Below are positions 21,842 through 24,296 of a stretch of DNA of 24,296 nucleotides, piece by piece. Location: positions 1 through 24,296 of the forward strand of contig JASHQT010000022.1 in NCBI GenBank assembly GCA_030039005.1, written 5' to 3'. The translations under genes and the position numbers were made by a program. The notes under the pieces are model-generated. The model ran no database searches. It was not told the DNA's origin and was given only the letters and a program-made list of their open reading frames with translations. Source of the DNA: Bryobacteraceae bacterium (GTDB lineage: Bacteria; Acidobacteriota; Terriglobia; Bryobacterales; Bryobacteraceae). Within the stretch, counting starts at the first letter, position 1; each line of letters opens with the position of its first letter.

Positions 21842-23290
21842 ATGGCCAAGGAAAACGAAACCGGCGCGGATTTGCACGGCGAGGAGGGCGGTTCTCCGGA
21901 TCCCTCCGAAGGCCACAACGGGGGTGGCTCCCAATCGAACGGAAAGAACGGGGGCAACGGGAGCGCCACGCTCCTAAACACGCCGCAGCAGTTCGCGTCG
22001 GGAACCACCCAGTTCCTGCTGCCCAAAGAGGAGGTGCATGGCGAGGAACAGCCGCCGCATATCCACGGGGACGAACCGCCTCACAAGCCCCGCCGCCGCT
22101 GGCGATTATGGCTGGTATTAGCGGCATTGTTGGCCCTGGCGATTCTGGTAGTTCTTCATTTCCGCTCCATCTCGGAAGAAAAGAGCGCGCGCGCGAAAGC
22201 CAACTCACAACAACAGGCGGGAGCATCCATCACGGTTGGCGATTCTACCACCGGCGACATGAACATCTACGTCGACGCCCTGGGCACGGTGACGCCGCTT
22301 TACACCATCACGCTTTACAGCCAGATTACGGGCCAGGTAATGGAGGTCCACTATCACGAAGGCGAAATCGTCAGCAAAGGCGACGCGCTGATCGATATCG
22401 ATCCGCGCCCCTATGAAACCACGCTGACGCAGGCCGAAGGCAACCTGGAGCGCGACCAGGGTCTGCTGGCCGAAGCGATCATGGATTTGAACCGCTACAA
22501 AGCGGCTGTCGAGCGCAATGCCATCGCGCGCCAGCAATACGAAGATCAGATTCAGGTTGTCGCGCAGGATCAGGGGACGGTCAAGGCTGACGAAGGAACG
22601 GTGGCCTACGACAAGGTCCAGCTCTCCTATTGCCACATCGTTTCCCCCATCGGCGGGCGGGTGGGGCTGCGCCTGGTGGATCCCGGCAATACCGTCTTCG
22701 CCGGCAGCGGCTCCACGCTGGTCGTGATTACCCAGCTCCAGCCGATCACGGTTGTATTCGACGTCTCCGAAGACGATCTGCCTCAGGTTCAAGCGCAGCT
22801 CACCGTCGGACGCACCCTCAGTGTCGCCGCGTTTGACCGTGCCTTCGACAAGAAGATCGAATCCGGAGCGCTCACTTCGCTGGATAACGAGGTGGACACC
22901 ACCACCGGAACCGTAAAATTCCGCGCGACTTTTCCTAACAGCAATTTGAAGCTGTATCCCAATCAATTCGTCAACGCTCAACTGCTGGTGAAGACGCTGC
23001 GTAAGGTCACGCTGGTTCCCTCGGCGGCCGTTCAGCACAATGGCACCGCCGCTTTCGTGTACGTGATTCAACAGGGCAATAAAGCAGTGGTTCAAAACAT
23101 AACGGTACTGAATAGTAACGACGAGCAAACCGCGGTTCAGGGTCTCAACGCGGGCGTCACGGTCGCCACCAGCGGATTCGACCGTTTGGAAAACGGCGCT
23201 AGCGTGACCGTCCGCGGCCAGCGGAGCCAAAAGAATAACCCGGGCCACGGCAGCAATTCCTCGGCGGGAGGCAGCGCCACCACGCCGTGA
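21842..23290 (+). CDS. mdtA: RND efflux periplasmic adaptor, MdtA-like
   Basis: A 482-residue membrane-fusion protein that should link an RND pump to an outer-membrane channel. After a membrane anchor at about 89-107 it shows the MdtA order: beta strands and lipoyl half (SQITGQVMEVHYHEGEIVSKGD), a helical hairpin (about 195-260), the second lipoyl half (HIVSPIGGRVGLRLVDPGN), then a beta-barrel (LTSLDNEVDTTTGTVKFRA) and a membrane-proximal domain. The tail is Gly/Ser-rich. Unusual is an N-terminal extension of about 85 residues, rich in Gly, Asn, Glu and His, which would lie in the cytoplasm. The ATG at 21842 has only a weak upstream GAAGG. The pump gene follows after 25 bases. Confidence 0.92.
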   Translation: MAKENETGADLHGEEGGSPDPSEGHNGGGSQSNGKNGGNGSATLLNTPQQFASGTTQFLLPKEEVHGEEQPPHIHGDEPPHKPRRRWRLWLVLAALLALAILVVLHFRSISEEKSARAKANSQQQAGASITVGDSTTGDMNIYVDALGTVTPLYTITLYSQITGQVMEVHYHEGEIVSKGDALIDIDPRPYETTLTQAEGNLERDQGLLAEAIMDLNRYKAAVERNAIARQQYEDQIQVVAQDQGTVKADEGTVAYDKVQLSYCHIVSPIGGRVGLRLVDPGNTVFAGSGSTLVVITQLQPITVVFDVSEDDLPQVQAQLTVGRTLSVAAFDRAFDKKIESGALTSLDNEVDTTTGTVKFRATFPNSNLKLYPNQFVNAQLLVKTLRKVTLVPSAAVQHNGTAAFVYVIQQGNKAVVQNITVLNSNDEQTAVQGLNAGVTVATSGFDRLENGASVTVRGQRSQKNNPGHGSNSSAGGSATTP

Positions 23291-23315
23291 AATCGTAGTC
23301 CATGAATTCGTTGGT

Positions 23316-24296
23316 ATGAATCCGTCGAGGCAATTCATTCTCCGTCCGGTGGCGACCGCGCTGCTGATGGCCGCCCTTTTCCTGGCGGGTGCGGTTGCCT
23401 TCCTGCAACTGCCCATCTCGGCACTACCCGAAGTCGACTATCCGACCATTCAAGTGCTGACGTTTTATCCCGGCGCCAGCCCGGATGTGGTGGCCTCAGC
23501 CGTGACGGCGCCTCTGGAGCGCCAGTTTGGGGAGGTGGCCGGACTCAGCCAGATGACTTCCACCAGCGCCGGCGGGGTCTCGGTCATCGTCATGGAGTTT
23601 CAGCTCAGTCTCGACATCGATGTCGCCGAGCAGGAGGTGCAGGCCGCGATCAACGCCGCGCAGAGTTATCTGCCCGCCAATCTGCCGACGCCTCCGGTGT
23701 ACAGCAAATCGAATCCCGCCGATGCGCCGGTTCTCACTCTGGCGCTCACCTCGAACGAACTACCGCTGTCGCAGGTCGAGGATTATGCCGACACGCGGCT
23801 CTCGCCGAAGATCTCGCAGATTTCCGGAGTCGGCCTGGTCACCATTTCGGGCGGTCAAAAGCCTGCCGTTCGCATCCAGGCTAATCCCACGGCGTTGTCC
23901 TCCTACGGAATCAACATGGAGGATCTGCGGAATTCGCTCACCGGCAACAGCCTCAATTCCGCCAAGGGAAACTTCGATGGCCCATCGCAGGATTACACCA
24001 TCAACGCCAACGATCAACTGCTGACCAGCAAGGATTACAAGTCCGTCGTCGTGGCCTACCGCGACGGCGCTCCCGTGATGCTTCAGGATGTCGCGCACGT
24101 GATCGACGGGGTCGAGAACAACGATCTGGCCGCGTGGATGAACCAGACGCCCGCCGTGATCCTGAATATCCAGCGGCAGCCCGGAGCGAATACCATCACC
24201 GTGGTAAATGACATCGAGAAGCTGCTGCCGCAACTGGAGAGCACGCTGCCCAGAGCCGTTCACGTCAGCGTCGTTTCGGACCGGACAACGTCGATT
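23316..24296 (+). CDS. mdtB: RND multidrug efflux pump, MdtB-like (cut by window end)
   Basis: The first 327 residues of an inner-membrane proton-driven pump, with no stop inside the window; about 700 residues should follow. After MNPSRQFILRPVATALLM comes the first membrane helix (about 12-30). Next is the family-typical LPISALPEVDYPTIQV, then YPGASPDVVASAVTAPLERQFG, VAEQEVQAAINAAQSYLP, and the porter-domain segments KISQISGVGLVTISGGQ and NIQRQPGANTI. These match MdtB of the MdtABC system closely, and the preceding adaptor matches MdtA. The ATG at 23316 has no clear ribosome site; translation may depend on the upstream gene. A second pump subunit (MdtC) or an outer-membrane factor may follow beyond the window. 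Confidence 0.95.
   Translation, partial: MNPSRQFILRPVATALLMAALFLAGAVAFLQLPISALPEVDYPTIQVLTFYPGASPDVVASAVTAPLERQFGEVAGLSQMTSTSAGGVSVIVMEFQLSLDIDVAEQEVQAAINAAQSYLPANLPTPPVYSKSNPADAPVLTLALTSNELPLSQVEDYADTRLSPKISQISGVGLVTISGGQKPAVRIQANPTALSSYGINMEDLRNSLTGNSLNSAKGNFDGPSQDYTINANDQLLTSKDYKSVVVAYRDGAPVMLQDVAHVIDGVENNDLAAWMNQTPAVILNIQRQPGANTITVVNDIEKLLPQLESTLPRAVHVSVVSDRTTSI

Noticed and set aside
22205..23416. 403-codon open frame on the minus strand
   Set aside because: It is the shadow of the MdtA-like adaptor and runs into the pump gene.
1..24296. CRISPR arrays, tRNA or rRNA genes, transposases, phage genes
   Set aside because: I looked for spaced direct repeats, tRNA-like cloverleaf ends and transposase or integrase motifs and saw none.

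Overview
The window reads as GC-rich chromosomal DNA of an Acidobacteriota soil bacterium, most likely of the Solibacter/Bryobacter group. The main reason is a TIGR03435 protein (15272-16000), a family found mostly in soil acidobacteria. Supporting signs are a TIGR03790 protein, an exported cupin resembling an acidobacterial hydroxynitrile-lyase cupin, and many small secreted proteins. This placement is inference from remembered families; no search was run. No rRNA, tRNA, CRISPR array, insertion sequence or phage gene was seen. The DNA is almost fully coding, and no gene-free stretch exceeds 300 bases.

Layout. 39-1966: a site-2 type M50 membrane protease with CBS domains and a secreted protein of unknown function. 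1974-4051 (minus): two overlapping, paralogous family-2 glycosyltransferases. 4123-6327: a DUF2252 protein and an exported TIGR03790 protein, 3 bases apart. 6369-9945: a coupled run of ABC-F ATPase, YprB-type RNase H-like exonuclease with a TPR-like tail, and a small lipoprotein, joined by ATGA overlaps. 9929-11643 (minus): a secreted peptidoglycan-binding-domain protein coupled to alanine dehydrogenase. 11686-12754 (minus): an exported cupin, a 54-residue small protein and a nucleotidyltransferase-fold protein; the last two look like a compact toxin-antitoxin-style pair. 12826-13923 (minus): a HisC-like aminotransferase with an apparent twin-arginine export signal. 14102-15265: a diadenylate cyclase (CdaA type) fused to a YbbR/CdaR-like domain. 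15272-16000 (minus): TIGR03435. 16098-17135: a PepSY-type membrane protein. 17215-18531: a nucleotide-sugar dehydrogenase. 18626-19231: an exported cyclophilin. 19235-19873 (minus): an exported carboxymuconolactone-decarboxylase-like protein. 20075-21568: a multi-spanning GT-C type glycosyltransferase. 21842-24296: an RND efflux adaptor and the start of its MdtB-like pump, cut by the window end.

How the genes fit together. Much of the content concerns the cell envelope: three glycosyltransferases, a nucleotide-sugar dehydrogenase, a peptidoglycan-binding protein, c-di-AMP synthesis, a membrane protease and a multidrug pump. They lie in separate short transcription units rather than one pathway cluster. 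The most unusual items are the CdaA-YbbR fusion, the small-protein/nucleotidyltransferase pair, the Tat-tagged aminotransferase, two 7-base tandem repeat tracts inside adjacent coding genes, and a perfect 21-base tandem duplication between two divergent genes.
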